A stretch of DNA of 64,000 nucleotides, taken from the NCBI RefSeq assembly GCF_900104685.1, contig NZ_LT629755.1, positions 868,001 to 932,000 of the forward strand. Direction: 5' to 3'. Shown here piece after piece: positions 48,292 to 56,490 of the stretch. The notes under the pieces were generated by a model. That model made no database searches, was not told the origin of the DNA, and saw only the letters and a program-made list of their open reading frames with translations. The DNA comes from Agromyces flavus (GTDB taxonomy: Bacteria; Actinomycetota; Actinomycetes; Actinomycetales; Microbacteriaceae). Positions within the stretch are counted from its first letter, which is position 1, and every line of letters starts with the position of its first letter. A program made the translations under genes and the position numbers.

Positions 48292-49064
48292 GTGGCCACC
48301 GCCGCAAGGCCGGCCGCGCGTTCCATCAATACGCTCGCGTCCTGGTCGCCGTCGTGTGCAAGGCGAACGACCTCGCCCACGACGATGACCGCCGGCGAGG
48401 TCACGCGCGCGACGCCCGCGAGGGTCACGATGCCGCCGAGGTCGGCGAGGGTCGTCCGCTGATCGCGGCGGAAGCCGCGTTCGATGATCGCGACGGGCAT
48501 CGATGCGCGCATGCCGTGCCGGGCGAGGCCGGCAGTCAGCATCGGCAGCGTGTTCACGCCCATGAGCACGACGATCGTGCCGCCGAGGCCTGCGAGGTGC
48601 CGCAGCTCGTCGTCGGTGAGCGGCGCGTGCCCTGAGACGACCGTGAACAGGTGGCTGACGCCGCGGTGGGTGAGCGGGATGCCGGCGGCGCCGGGGACCG
48701 CGACGGCGCTCGTCACGCCGGGGACGACCTCGACGGGAACCCCCGCGCGGTGGCAGGCGAGCACCTCCTCGCTGCCGCGTCCGAGCACGTAGGGGTCGCC
48801 GCCCTTGAGGCGGACCGCGTGCCGGCCCGCGAGCGCGTGGCCGACGAGCAGCGCCTCGATCTCCTGCTGCGGGATGGCGTGATGCCCGGGTCGCTTGCCG
48901 ACGTCGACGAGCTCGGCGTCGGGAGCGAGTTCGGCGAGCCTGGCGTGCGGGGCGAGCCGGTCGTAGAGCACGACGTCGGCGGCGCCGAGCGCCCGAACGG
49001 CGGCGATGGTCAGCAGGTCCTCGCGGCCGGGTCCGCCGCCGACGAGCGTGACGCGGCCCGTCAT
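48288..49064 (-). CDS. cobA: Uroporphyrinogen-III C-methyltransferase (SUMT)
   Basis: The 258-residue enzyme adds two methyl groups to uroporphyrinogen III, giving precorrin-2, the first dedicated siroheme/cobalamin step. Signatures are VTLVGGGPGREDLLTIAAVRAL, YDRL, VRLKGGDPYVLGRGSEE and PGVTSAVAVPGAAGIPLTHR. It is a stand-alone SUMT, without the dehydrogenase/ferrochelatase part of CysG. It overlaps nirB and the HemD fusion gene by four bases each, so siroheme supply is tied to nitrite reductase expression. Confidence 0.94.
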   Translation of the reverse strand: MTGRVTLVGGGPGREDLLTIAAVRALGAADVVLYDRLAPHARLAELAPDAELVDVGKRPGHHAIPQQEIEALLVGHALAGRHAVRLKGGDPYVLGRGSEEVLACHRAGVPVEVVPGVTSAVAVPGAAGIPLTHRGVSHLFTVVSGHAPLTDDELRHLAGLGGTIVVLMGVNTLPMLTAGLARHGMRASMPVAIIERGFRRDQRTTLADLGGIVTLAGVARVTSPAVIVVGEVVRLAHDGDQDASVLMERAAGLAAVAT

Positions 49065-51670
49065 GCGTCGGCCCCGCGCACCGGAATGGTGGGCCCGGCG
49101 ACCAGCACCGCGTCGCCGCGGGCGATCTCCTCGGCCGTGGCCGGGCGCAGCTGCCCGCGTTCCTCGATGCGCGCGAGCGGGGTGTCGGCGGCCTCCGGCG
49201 CGTTCACGAAGGACCGGAATCGTCTGAGCCGGTCGGGGTCGGCGAGCGTGGCCGCCCACTCGTCCTCGTAGGTGTCGACGTGCTTGGACATCGCGGCTTC
49301 GAGCTCGTCGGCGAGGCCGAGCGAGTCGTGCACCACGACGTCGCGCACGTGCGCCAGCCCGCCCTCGATGTCCTCGATCCAGCGGGCGGTCCGCTGCAGC
49401 CGGTCGGCCGTGCGGATGTAGTACATGATGTAGCGGTCGATGTACCGGAGAAGCGTCGCATCGTCGAGGTCCCCGGCCAGCAGCTGCGCGTGCGCCGGCT
49501 GGAAGCCGCCGTTCCCTCCGACGTACAGGTTCCAGCCCTGGTCGGTGGCGATCACGCCGACGTCCTTGCCCCGCGCCTCGGCGCACTCGCGCGCGCAGCC
49601 CGAGACGCCGAACTTCAGCTTGTGCGGCGAGCGCAGGCCCCGGTAGCGCAGCTCGAGGCGGATCGCCATGCCGACCGAGTCCTGCACGCCGTAGCGGCAC
49701 CAGGTCGACCCGACGCAGCTCTTCACGTTGCGCAGCGCCTTGCCGTACGCCTGGCCCGACTCGAATCCGGCGTCGACGAGCCGCCTCCAGATGTCGGGCA
49801 GCTGCTCGAGGCGGGCGCCGAACAGGTCGATGCGCTGGCCGCCCGTGATCTTCGTGTAGAGGCCGAAGTCCGTCGCGACCTGCGCGATGACCGCGAGCTT
49901 CTGCGGCGTGATCTCGCCGGCCGGGATGCGTGGGACCACCGAGTAGGTCCCGTCCTTCTGCATGTTCGCCATCGCGCGGTCGTTGGTGTCCTGGAGGCCG
50001 CCGCGACCGCCGTCGAGGATGTACGCGCCGTGCTGGGCGGCGAGGATCGATGCGACGACGGGCTTGCAGACGTCGCAGCCCCGTCCGGTGCCGAGCCGCG
50101 CGACGATCTCCTCGAACGAGGTGAGCTCGAGCACCCGGATGGACTCGAACAGCTCCTGGCGCGAGATCGCGAAGTGCTCGCACAGCGCGCGTGAGACGGC
50201 CTGGCCCGACTTCTTCAGCTCGGCTTCCAGCAGCTTCTTCACGAGCGGCACGCACGAGCCGCACTGGGTGCCGGCGCGCGTGCACGTCTTGAGCGCACCC
50301 AGCTCGGTGCAGCTCGCGTCGTGGCCGCCGTGCGGCCCGGTCACCGCGTCGCGGATGGCGCCGGCGGGGACGTTGTTGCACGCGCAGACGAGCGCGGCCG
50401 CAGGGAGCTCGTCGCCGCCCGGCGCCTCCATGCCCGATGCGGAGAGATAGGCTGCCGGCTCGCCCGAGAGCTCGGTGCCGAGCAGCGGCCGCAGCGACGC
50501 GTACGGCGAGGCGTCGCCCACGAAGATCCCGCCCAGCAGCGTCTTCGCGTCATCCGTCATCACGAGCTTCTGGTACAGCCCGCGCGCGGGGTCGGCATAG
50601 ACGATCTCGAGCGCCTGCTCGGTGCGCGCGAGCGCGTCGCCGAAGCTCGCGACATCCACGCCGGCGAGCTTGAGCTTGGTCGCGTCGTCGACGGTGGTGA
50701 ACTCCGCCGCACCGCCGAGAAGCCGATCGGCGACCACCTCGGCCATGGCGTTCGCCGGCGCGACGAGGCCCGTGCAGCGGCCCTCGACGCTCGCGACCTC
50801 GCCGATGGCCCAGACGTTCGGCACGGATGCCGCGCACGCCGTGTCGACGGCGACGCCGCCGCGCGGGCCGAGCTCGAGCCCCATCGCTCGAGCCAGCTCG
50901 TCGCGCGGCGCGATCCCGATCGCGAACACGACGAGATCGGCGTCGACGCGGCGGCCGTCGTTGAGCTCCACCCCCACGACGCCGCCGCTGCTGGTGAGCA
51001 CCTTCGCGGGGCGGATCCCGAGGTGCAGTTCGATGCCCGTGCCCGCGATGATGCGGCCGAGCGCGCGTCCGGCGCCCTCGTCGAGCTGGGCCGACATGAG
51101 CCACTTGCCCGAGTGCACGATCGCCGCGTCGGCGCCGAGGTCGGCGAGACCGCCCGCCGCTTCGAGGCCGAGCAGTCCGCCGCCCGCGACGACGGCGCGC
51201 GGCGCGCGGCCGAGACGTTCGGCCAGCTCACGTGTCTCGGCGACGAGCGCGTCGACGTCGTCGATGGTGCGGTAGACGCGAGCGTGCTCGGATCCGGGGA
51301 TCTCGGGCACCGGCGCGCTGGACCCGGTCGCGAGGACGAGCTCGTCCCAGCGGAGCTCCAGGCCCGAATCCGTCGTCGCCGTGCCCGTCGCGCGGCTGAC
51401 CGCGACGACGCGCTCGCCGGTGAGCAGGCGAACATGGCCGTCGTCCCACGGCGTCGCCGGCAGGCTCAGATCGGTCCCGCCGTCCGCCAGGCGCGTGCTG
51501 AGCGCGACCCGGTCGTAGGGCGCCCAGCGCTCCTCGCCGACCACGGTCACGCGCAGCCGTCGCTCGGTGTCGCGCGCGTGCAGGCTGTCGGCCAGGCGGT
51601 GCGCCGCCGGGCCGCCGCCGACGACGACGACGTGTCGCGTGGCGGACGCGGCGTTCGCGGTCTCGTTCAT
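49061..51670 (-). CDS. nirB: NADH-dependent nitrite reductase large subunit
   Basis: The 869-residue protein reduces nitrite to ammonium. It has an FAD/NADH module (VVVVGGGPAAHRLADSL; VVAGGGLLGLEAAGGLADLG) and two BFD-like [2Fe-2S] stretches (CACNNVPAGAI...GTQCGSCVPLVKKLL; GRGCDVCKPVVASIL). The siroheme/[4Fe-4S] domain has ligands in SCVGSTWCRYG and GVSGCARECAEA. GGGGAGG lies seven bases before the ATG. It starts the operon nirB-cobA-hemD/wHTH; nirD is transcribed divergently. Confidence 0.95.
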   Translation of the reverse strand: MNETANAASATRHVVVVGGGPAAHRLADSLHARDTERRLRVTVVGEERWAPYDRVALSTRLADGGTDLSLPATPWDDGHVRLLTGERVVAVSRATGTATTDSGLELRWDELVLATGSSAPVPEIPGSEHARVYRTIDDVDALVAETRELAERLGRAPRAVVAGGGLLGLEAAGGLADLGADAAIVHSGKWLMSAQLDEGAGRALGRIIAGTGIELHLGIRPAKVLTSSGGVVGVELNDGRRVDADLVVFAIGIAPRDELARAMGLELGPRGGVAVDTACAASVPNVWAIGEVASVEGRCTGLVAPANAMAEVVADRLLGGAAEFTTVDDATKLKLAGVDVASFGDALARTEQALEIVYADPARGLYQKLVMTDDAKTLLGGIFVGDASPYASLRPLLGTELSGEPAAYLSASGMEAPGGDELPAAALVCACNNVPAGAIRDAVTGPHGGHDASCTELGALKTCTRAGTQCGSCVPLVKKLLEAELKKSGQAVSRALCEHFAISRQELFESIRVLELTSFEEIVARLGTGRGCDVCKPVVASILAAQHGAYILDGGRGGLQDTNDRAMANMQKDGTYSVVPRIPAGEITPQKLAVIAQVATDFGLYTKITGGQRIDLFGARLEQLPDIWRRLVDAGFESGQAYGKALRNVKSCVGSTWCRYGVQDSVGMAIRLELRYRGLRSPHKLKFGVSGCARECAEARGKDVGVIATDQGWNLYVGGNGGFQPAHAQLLAGDLDDATLLRYIDRYIMYYIRTADRLQRTARWIEDIEGGLAHVRDVVVHDSLGLADELEAAMSKHVDTYEDEWAATLADPDRLRRFRSFVNAPEAADTPLARIEERGQLRPATAEEIARGDAVLVAGPTIPVRGADA

Positions 51671-51700
51671 GGCTGGCCTCCCCGGCTCGAGTTGACGGCG

Positions 51701-51743
51701 AGCGTAGGGCGGGGGCGTTTCGGCCCTGTTTCGTGGTCGTAAC
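51701..51743 (-). promoter_or_regulatory. GlnR-like box and promoter of the nirB operon
   Basis: On the minus strand GTTAC (51743-51739), six bases, GAAAC (51732-51728), six bases, GAAAC (51721-51717), ten bases, TACGCT (51706-51701). GTTAC-n6-GAAAC is an exact match to the known gTnAC-n6-GaAAC consensus. The -10 lies 30 bases before the nirB ATG. Confidence 0.7.
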
Positions 51744-51792
51744 GCAACCGCTCCGGGACCTTACGAGCCGAGGACGGCCGTGTGAGGACGGT

Positions 51793-51847
51793 TTCACCGC
51801 CGCGAAACACGCGCGATGGGGCTCGGGTAACACGGCGGGCCTAGCGT
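51793..51847 (+). promoter_or_regulatory. GlnR-like box and promoter of nirD
   Basis: TTCAC (51793) - six bases - GAAAC (51804) - 18 bases - GTAAC (51827) - ten bases - TAGCGT (51842-51847). The first pair is also part of an inverted repeat, GTTTC-n8-GAAAC. The final half-site to -10 distance of ten equals that at the other three nitrogen promoters. The inner spacing is one base longer than at the chelatase gene. Confidence 0.62.
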
Positions 51848-51874
51848 CGGAGGCACCGAGCCGGAGGAGCCGAG

Positions 51875-52225
51875 ATGACGTCCACCATCGAGATCACGAC
51901 CACTTGGCAGCGCGCGTGCGCCGCGACCGACCTCGAACCCGGATGGGGCGAGGTCGCGCTGCTCGACGCCCGACGGGTCGCGCTCGTGCGCGTCGCCGCC
52001 GACGAGGTCTACGCGGTCGACCATCGCGACCCGCACACGGGAGCACCGGTCATGGCGCGCGGCATCGTCGGGTCGCGCGGCGACCGTCCGACCATCGCGT
52101 CACCCCTCCACAAGGAGGTGTACGACCTCGGCACGGGCGAGTGCTTCACCGATCCGACCCTGTCGCTGCGGACCTATCGCACGCGCGTGGTCGGCGGGAT
52201 GATCGAGGTCGAACTCGACGGATGA
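51875..52225 (+). CDS. nirD: Nitrite reductase small subunit
   Basis: The 116-residue protein has the Rieske-like fold of NirD (ALVRVAADEVYAVDHRDPHTGAPVM; ASPLHKEVYDLGTGEC), but no Cys/His pairs that could bind a [2Fe-2S] cluster, as in other NirD proteins. It assists NirB. GGAGGAG precedes the ATG. Unusually it is not downstream of nirB but divergent from it, across a 204-base gap with promoters for both. Confidence 0.92.
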   Translation: MTSTIEITTTWQRACAATDLEPGWGEVALLDARRVALVRVAADEVYAVDHRDPHTGAPVMARGIVGSRGDRPTIASPLHKEVYDLGTGECFTDPTLSLRTYRTRVVGGMIEVELDG

Positions 52226-52239
52226 CGCGACGCGGCGCC

Positions 52240-52255
52240 GAGCCCCGGCCGGCTC
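52240..52255. terminator. Weak hairpin between nirD and map
   Basis: GAGCC-CCGGCC-GGCTC forms a five-pair stem with a six-base loop between the convergent ends of nirD and map; two more G-C pairs can form beyond one mismatch. A modest terminator candidate with no T-tract. Confidence 0.35.
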
Positions 52256-53027
52256 AGCCGCGCTTCGTGAGCACGATCGGGTCGCCGTCGGTGATCGCGA
52301 CGGTGTGCTCGGAGTGCGCGCCGCGTGAGCCGTCCGCGCTGCGGAGGGTCCAGCCGTCGGGGTCGGTGAAGATGCGGTCGGTCGTGTGGAGGAACCACGG
52401 CTCGATCGCGATCACCAGGCCCGGCTTGAGCGGCATGCCACGACCGGGCCGGCCGTTGTTCGGCACGTGCGGCTCGCCGTGCATGGTGCGGCCGACGCCG
52501 TGGCCGCCGAAGTCGGTGTTGATCGAGAGGCCCTCGGCCTTGGCCACGTCGGCGATCGCGCGCGAGATGTCGCCGATGCGGTTGCCCGGCCGCGCGGCCG
52601 CGATGCCCGCCTCGAGCGCGCGCTGCGTCGTGTCGATGAGGCGCAGGTCCTCATCGCGCGGCGTCCCCACGACCACCGAGACGGCGGAGTCGGCGACCCA
52701 GCCGTCGACCGAGGCGGCGAAGTCGAGGCTCAGCAGGTCGCCGTCCTTCAGCCGGTAGTCGCGGGGGAGGCCGTGCAGGACCGCGTCGTTCACCGAGGTG
52801 CACAGCACCTTGCCGAACGGGCTCGCGCCGAACGAGGGATGGTAGTCGATGTAGCAGCTCTCAGCGCCCGCCGAGCGGATCATCTCGTGCGCGAGCGCAT
52901 CGAGTTCGAGCAGGTTCACGCCCACGGCGGCCGCCTTCGACGTGGCGTCCAGCACGCTCGCCACGAAACGGCCTGCGGGGCGCATCTGCTCGATCTCGGC
53001 AGGGGTCCTCAGTTCGATCACGCTCAT
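52254..53027 (-). CDS. map: Methionine aminopeptidase, type I
   Basis: The enzyme removes the initiator methionine. The 257 residues show the metal-ligand motifs of type I MetAP: SLDFAASVDGWVADSAV (Asp), FGGHGVGRTMHGEPHVPN (His), VIAIEPWF (Glu) and GAHSEHTVAI (Glu). No N-terminal zinc-finger extension is present. AGAGGATG overlaps the start as ribosome binding site. In many Actinobacteria map lies elsewhere, near adk and secY, so a second copy outside the window is possible. Confidence 0.95.
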   Translation of the reverse strand: MSVIELRTPAEIEQMRPAGRFVASVLDATSKAAAVGVNLLELDALAHEMIRSAGAESCYIDYHPSFGASPFGKVLCTSVNDAVLHGLPRDYRLKDGDLLSLDFAASVDGWVADSAVSVVVGTPRDEDLRLIDTTQRALEAGIAAARPGNRIGDISRAIADVAKAEGLSINTDFGGHGVGRTMHGEPHVPNNGRPGRGMPLKPGLVIAIEPWFLHTTDRIFTDPDGWTLRSADGSRGAHSEHTVAITDGDPIVLTKRG

Positions 53028-53095
53028 CCTCTCCGTGGACCATTCTGTCGGCTCCGCCCTGAGTGAACACCCGGCGCGCGCGCAGGTGCCCTCGG

Positions 53096-53101
53096 TACGC
53101 T
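53096..53101 (+). promoter_or_regulatory. -10 element (TACGCT) of a leaderless membrane-protein gene
   Basis: TACGCT ends six bases before the ATG at 53108, and no ribosome binding site lies between. The arrangement is identical to that of coaD at 2400-2412. Confidence 0.45.
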
Positions 53102-53107
53102 GGCGGC

Positions 53108-53635
53108 ATGCTGATCCGACGCGGGTTCTACCGGTGGCAGTTCGCCGCCGCGATCGTGCTTCCCGTGTGGCTGCTCATCGGCTACGCGATCTTCGGCTCG
53201 AGCGGCTGGGGCGTCATCGGGCTCATGTTCGCCACGCCCATCGCCTTCATCACGCTCGGGGTCGTGGCGCTGCTCATCGCGGCCCGTCCCGACGTGCGAC
53301 GCGACAGGGCCGTCGACTGGGCGGATGTCGCGGTCCTCGGTGTGTGGCACCTGCTCATCGTCGGCGCGGGGTTCTACGGCGACGCCGGCATCACGTTCGC
53401 GATCCTCGCGATGGTCGGTGCGATCGGCGCGTTCTGGTACGCGATCTGGCGGCTGCTGAGCGACGGCGCGCGCCGCGTCCGAGCGACCATGGCCGAGTAC
53501 GAGCGACTCGCCGCGACGGGTGGCGCGGCGCCGGGTTCGGGCATCCCCGGGCGAGCCGAGACGCGGCGTCCCGAGGATGCCGGCGAGGTCATCGTGATCC
53601 GCGAGGAACGCAGCTGGGAGCAGCGGCGCGACTGA
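53108..53635 (+). CDS. Small integral membrane protein of unknown function
   Basis: The 175-residue protein has four hydrophobic segments: around residues 10-30 ([19 protein letters not shown]), 35-60, 75-95 and 97-115. A charged cytoplasmic-type tail of about 60 residues follows, ending [16 protein letters not shown]. No family motif is recognised. ATG at 53108 is preferred over 53063 because of the -10 element placed directly before it. It is divergent from map and upstream of rplS. Confidence 0.7.
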   Translation: MLIRRGFYRWQFAAAIVLPVWLLIGYAIFGSSGWGVIGLMFATPIAFITLGVVALLIAARPDVRRDRAVDWADVAVLGVWHLLIVGAGFYGDAGITFAILAMVGAIGAFWYAIWRLLSDGARRVRATMAEYERLAATGGAAPGSGIPGRAETRRPEDAGEVIVIREERSWEQRRD

Positions 53636-53684
53636 AGCCCGCCGACCGGGCTCGGCCGGCACCGCGCCATCCGTCAACCCGCTT

Positions 53685-53846
53685 TTGGCCGCAGGCCCTG
53701 CCATCTGGCAGAATGGACGATCGTGCCGCCGCACGGCCCTGCCTCCGGGGGGCTCGCACGCCGCGAGGAATCGCGCGAAGCGGCACCAGACACTTTCCCA
53801 TCCAGATCCGCGTTCGACCGGTTGCGGGCGCAGAGAGCGAACCATC
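53685..53846 (+). promoter_or_regulatory. rplS promoter (TTGGCC, CAGAAT) and structured leader
   Basis: TTGGCC (53685-53690), 18 bases, CAGAAT (53709-53714) form a promoter that shares ATCTGGCAGAAT with rpsP. The leader of about 125 bases has a long-range stem, GTGCCGC (53723-53729) with GCGGCAC (53780-53786). The rplS ATG follows AGAGAGCGAACC. The length and structure invite feedback control by L19, but this is untested. Confidence 0.5.
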
Positions 53847-54194
53847 ATGCACATCCTCGACCACGTCGACGCCGCGAGCCTCCGCTCCGACATCCCGGAC
53901 TTCCGCCCCGGCGACACCGTCAAGGTGCACGTCAACATCATCGAAGGCAGCCGCTCGCGCATCCAGGTCTTCCAGGGCGTCGTCATCGGCCGCCAGGGCG
54001 AGGGCGTGCGCGAGACCTTCACGGTCCGCAAGATCAGCTTCCAGGTCGGCGTCGAGCGCAAGTTCCCGGTGCACTCGCCGGTCATCGACCGCATCGAGGT
54101 CGTCACCCGCGGTGACGTCCGTCGCGCCAAGCTGTACTACCTCCGCGAGCTGCGCGGCAAGAAGGCCAAGATCAAGGAGAAGCGCGAGAACTGA
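53847..54194 (+). CDS. rplS: 50S ribosomal protein L19
   Basis: The 115-residue protein shows the L19 signature: [33 protein letters not shown], and the basic C-terminus [19 protein letters not shown]. The conserved start [19 protein letters not shown] fixes the ATG at 53847; the longer frame from 53685 would run through the promoter. It is followed by lepB, as usual in Actinobacteria. Confidence 0.97.
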   Translation: MHILDHVDAASLRSDIPDFRPGDTVKVHVNIIEGSRSRIQVFQGVVIGRQGEGVRETFTVRKISFQVGVERKFPVHSPVIDRIEVVTRGDVRRAKLYYLRELRGKKAKIKEKREN

Positions 54195-54272
54195 TCGGCG
54201 TTTCCCGATCGCACCGCGTCATCCGCACGAGCTCCTCGCCCCTAGACTGGGGCGGGGAGCTCGAGCCGTTTC

Positions 54273-55022
54273 ATGACTGAAGACACACGCACCGCGCGCG
54301 ACGAACGCGCCGACTCCGGGACGCCGTCATCGCGCCGCCGGAGCACACTGCTGTTCCTGCGCGACCTGGTGGTGATCTTCCTCGTCGCGGTGCTGGTGTC
54401 GTTCCTCATCAAGACCTTCCTCATCAGGTCGTTCTTCATCCCGTCGCAGTCGATGGAGATGACCCTCGTGCAGGACGACCGGATCATCGTCAACCAGCTC
54501 ACGCCCGAGGTCATGCCGATCGAGCACGGCGACGTGGTCGTGTTCAAGGACCCGGGCGGATGGCTCCCCGCGCGCGCCGAGGAGTCGCAGCCGCCCCTCG
54601 TCGCCGCGGTCGACTGGTTCCTCGCGTTCGTCGGGCTGTCGGCCCCCGACTCGAACGACCACCTCGTCAAGCGCGTCATCGGCCTTCCCGGCGACCACGT
54701 GGTGTGCTGCAACGCGCTCGGGCAGATGAGCGTCAACGGCGTGCCGCTCGACGAGCCGTACGTCGCGCTGCCGCCGGGCGAGAGCAAGGTCTCCCGCGAC
54801 GACTTCGATGTCACGGTGCCCGACGACTCGCTCTGGGTCATGGGCGACAACCGCTACAACTCGAAGGACTCGCGCTACAACACCGAGACGCCGCTGAAGG
54901 GCTTCGTGCCGATGGAGAACGTCGTCGGTCGCGCGGTCGTCGTGAGCTGGCCCGTCTCGCACTGGACCTGGCTCGACAACTACCCGCAGGTGTTCGCCGG
55001 AGTCGACGAGGGAGCCGAGTGA
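54273..55022 (+). CDS. lepB: Signal peptidase I
   Basis: LepB cuts signal peptides off exported proteins at the membrane. The 249-residue protein has a short cytoplasmic start, one membrane anchor (residues 31-51) and the catalytic dyad Ser60 (FIPSQSMEMTL) and Lys133 (HLVKRVIGLPGD). The box MGDNRYNSKDSR is also present. A TAGACT -10 lies at 54243-54248 and GGGGAG precedes the ATG. The rnhB GTG starts right after its stop. Confidence 0.96.
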   Translation: MTEDTRTARDERADSGTPSSRRRSTLLFLRDLVVIFLVAVLVSFLIKTFLIRSFFIPSQSMEMTLVQDDRIIVNQLTPEVMPIEHGDVVVFKDPGGWLPARAEESQPPLVAAVDWFLAFVGLSAPDSNDHLVKRVIGLPGDHVVCCNALGQMSVNGVPLDEPYVALPPGESKVSRDDFDVTVPDDSLWVMGDNRYNSKDSRYNTETPLKGFVPMENVVGRAVVVSWPVSHWTWLDNYPQVFAGVDEGAE

Positions 55023-55023
55023 C

Positions 55024-55710
55024 GTGAGTCCCGCCGGCGTGCCGACGTTGAGGATCGAGCGCGAACTGCTGGCCGGGGGAGCGCCCGTGGTGCTCGCATG
55101 CGACGAGGTCGGCCGCGGCGCGCTCGCCGGCCCCGTCAGCGTCGGCATCGTGGTCATCGATGCGACCGTCCGCCGCATGCCGGCCGGCCTGCGGGACTCG
55201 AAGATGCTGCCCGAGCCGAAGCGAGAACTGCTGGCGCCGCGCGCCGCGTCCTGGGTGCTCACGTCCGCCGTGGGTGAGGCGTCGGCCGACGAGATCGACC
55301 GCCTCGGCATCATGGCCTGCCTCGGCCTCGCCGGGGCGCGCGCCTTCGCACGGCTCGCGATCGACCGGGGGCTCGTCGCCGGCGCCCCGCTGCTGCTCGA
55401 CGGCAACTACGACTGGCTCAGCCAGTCCATCGAGCACCGCGCCCAGGTTGTCACCCGGATCAAGGCCGACCGCGACTGCGCATCGGTGTCCGCGGCATCC
55501 GTCATCGCCAAGGTGCACCGCGATCGCGGGATGCGCCGCGCGCACGACGAGACGCCGCTCTACCACTGGCACGAGAACAAGGGCTACTCGAGCCCGGCGC
55601 ACTTCGCCGCGATCGCCGAGCACGGCCCGAGCGGGCTGCACCGCCAGACGTGGCTGCACGAGCGGCCCGCCGAAGCCGCGCCGTCGCTGTTCGACCTCGA
55701 AGTAGGATGA
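55024..55710 (+). CDS. rnhB: Ribonuclease HII
   Basis: RNase HII removes ribonucleotides from DNA and the RNA of RNA-DNA hybrids. The 228 residues include ACDEVGRGALAGP (catalytic Asp27, Glu28), LRDSKMLPEPKR, LLDGNYDWL (Asp) and KADRDCASVSAASVIAKVHRD (Asp), then the family's GYSSPAHFAAIAEHGPSGLHR. The start is GTG, one base after the lepB stop, so the genes are co-transcribed. Confidence 0.95.
   Translation: MSPAGVPTLRIERELLAGGAPVVLACDEVGRGALAGPVSVGIVVIDATVRRMPAGLRDSKMLPEPKRELLAPRAASWVLTSAVGEASADEIDRLGIMACLGLAGARAFARLAIDRGLVAGAPLLLDGNYDWLSQSIEHRAQVVTRIKADRDCASVSAASVIAKVHRDRGMRRAHDETPLYHWHENKGYSSPAHFAAIAEHGPSGLHRQTWLHERPAEAAPSLFDLEVG
55703..55708 (+). promoter_or_regulatory. -10 element (TAGGAT) before the DUF2469 gene
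   Basis: TAGGAT lies at the very end of rnhB and finishes eight bases before the DUF2469 ATG, which lacks a ribosome binding site. A leaderless internal transcript is likely. Confidence 0.4.
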
Positions 55711-55716
55711 TCAGCG

Positions 55717-56040
55717 ATGGATGAGGACGAGTTCGACGACTACGACCGTGAAGTGGAGCTCGCGCTCTACCGCGAATACCGCGACATCGTGGCGCAGTTC
55801 AAGTACGTGGTCGAGACCGAACGCCGGTTCTACCTCGCGAACGAGGTCGAGCTCGTGCGGCGCGACACCGAGCACGACTTCTACTTCGAGCTCACGATGA
55901 AGGACGTCTGGGTCTGGGACGTCTACCGCGCCGATCGCTTCGTGAAGGCCGTGCGCGTGCTGACGTTCAAGGACGTGAACGTCGAGGAGCTCGCGACCCG
56001 CGAGTTCGAGCTACCGAAGGACCTCGCGCTCGAGGAGTAG
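55717..56040 (+). CDS. DUF2469 conserved actinobacterial protein
   Basis: The 107-residue acidic protein is typical of DUF2469 (DYDREVELALYREYRDIV; FKYVVETERRFYLANEVE; FELTMKDVWVWDVYRADRF). The family is confined mostly to Actinobacteria and sits between rnhB and yraN. Its function is unknown. Here the next backbone gene, yraN, is separated from it by the Trypco1-CHAT module. Confidence 0.9.
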   Translation: MDEDEFDDYDREVELALYREYRDIVAQFKYVVETERRFYLANEVELVRRDTEHDFYFELTMKDVWVWDVYRADRFVKAVRVLTFKDVNVEELATREFELPKDLALEE

Positions 56041-56055
56041 CCCGCGACATCCGCT

Positions 56056-56088
56056 CGCCCCGTCGCCCTGATCTCGGGGCGGGCCCCG
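56056..56088 (+). terminator. Two mutually exclusive hairpins after DUF2469
   Basis: CGCCCCG (56056-56062) can pair with CGGGGCG (56075-56081), loop 12. Alternatively CGGGG (56075-56079) can pair with CCCCG (56084-56088), loop four. Both use the same middle segment, so only one forms at a time. The position, 16 bases after the DUF2469 stop and 70 bases before the Trypco1 gene, suits a terminator or attenuator. Confidence 0.45.
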
Positions 56089-56157
56089 ATGGCGTTCGTG
56101 CGCCATTCGGAGGAGGATGAGCCCAGAGCCGCCGGAACGGGTCGGGGGTGATGCGCC

Positions 56158-56490
56158 GTGGGGGACGTGCTCGCATTCACATCGGAGGACGGCGGGACCG
56201 TGCTCGTCGAGACGACCGAGCTCGGCTCCGGTGGTCCGGTCATGCGCGGCGGACGCCCCGAGTCGGTGGTGGTCGAAGCCGGGCGGAGCCTCGAACAGGT
56301 CGTGGGCCGGATCGGGCCGATCGTCTCGGGCATCGTCCGCGAGATCCGCGAATCCTCCGAGTGGCCCGACGAGGTCGAGGTGGAGTTCTCGGTGAAGATC
56401 TCGGCGGACTCGAACCTCGTGATCGCGCGAGCCGGCGGTGACGCGAACTTCCGCATCGCGCTGAAGTGGGGTCGCACGGCGGGCGGGTGA
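56158..56490 (+). CDS. Trypsin-co-occurring domain 1 (Trypco1/CU044_2847-like) protein
   Basis: The 110-residue protein begins at a GTG and matches the Trypco1 pattern: an N-terminal beta strand pair (LVETTEL), a central helix SLEQVVGRIGPIVSGIVREI, then EVEVEFSVKISADSNLVIARA and a final NFRIALKW. Such small domains occur beside trypsin-like or CHAT peptidases and NTPases in predicted conflict or signalling systems (known from comparative genomics). Its biochemical role is unknown. The stop overlaps the GTG of the CHAT gene, so the two proteins are probably made as partners. Confidence 0.8.
   Translation: MGDVLAFTSEDGGTVLVETTELGSGGPVMRGGRPESVVVEAGRSLEQVVGRIGPIVSGIVREIRESSEWPDEVEVEFSVKISADSNLVIARAGGDANFRIALKWGRTAGG

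Noticed and set aside
51875..52225. NirD as a Rieske [2Fe-2S] protein
   Set aside because: The Cys-x-His and Cys-x-x-His ligands are absent, so no cluster is expected, as in other NirD proteins.
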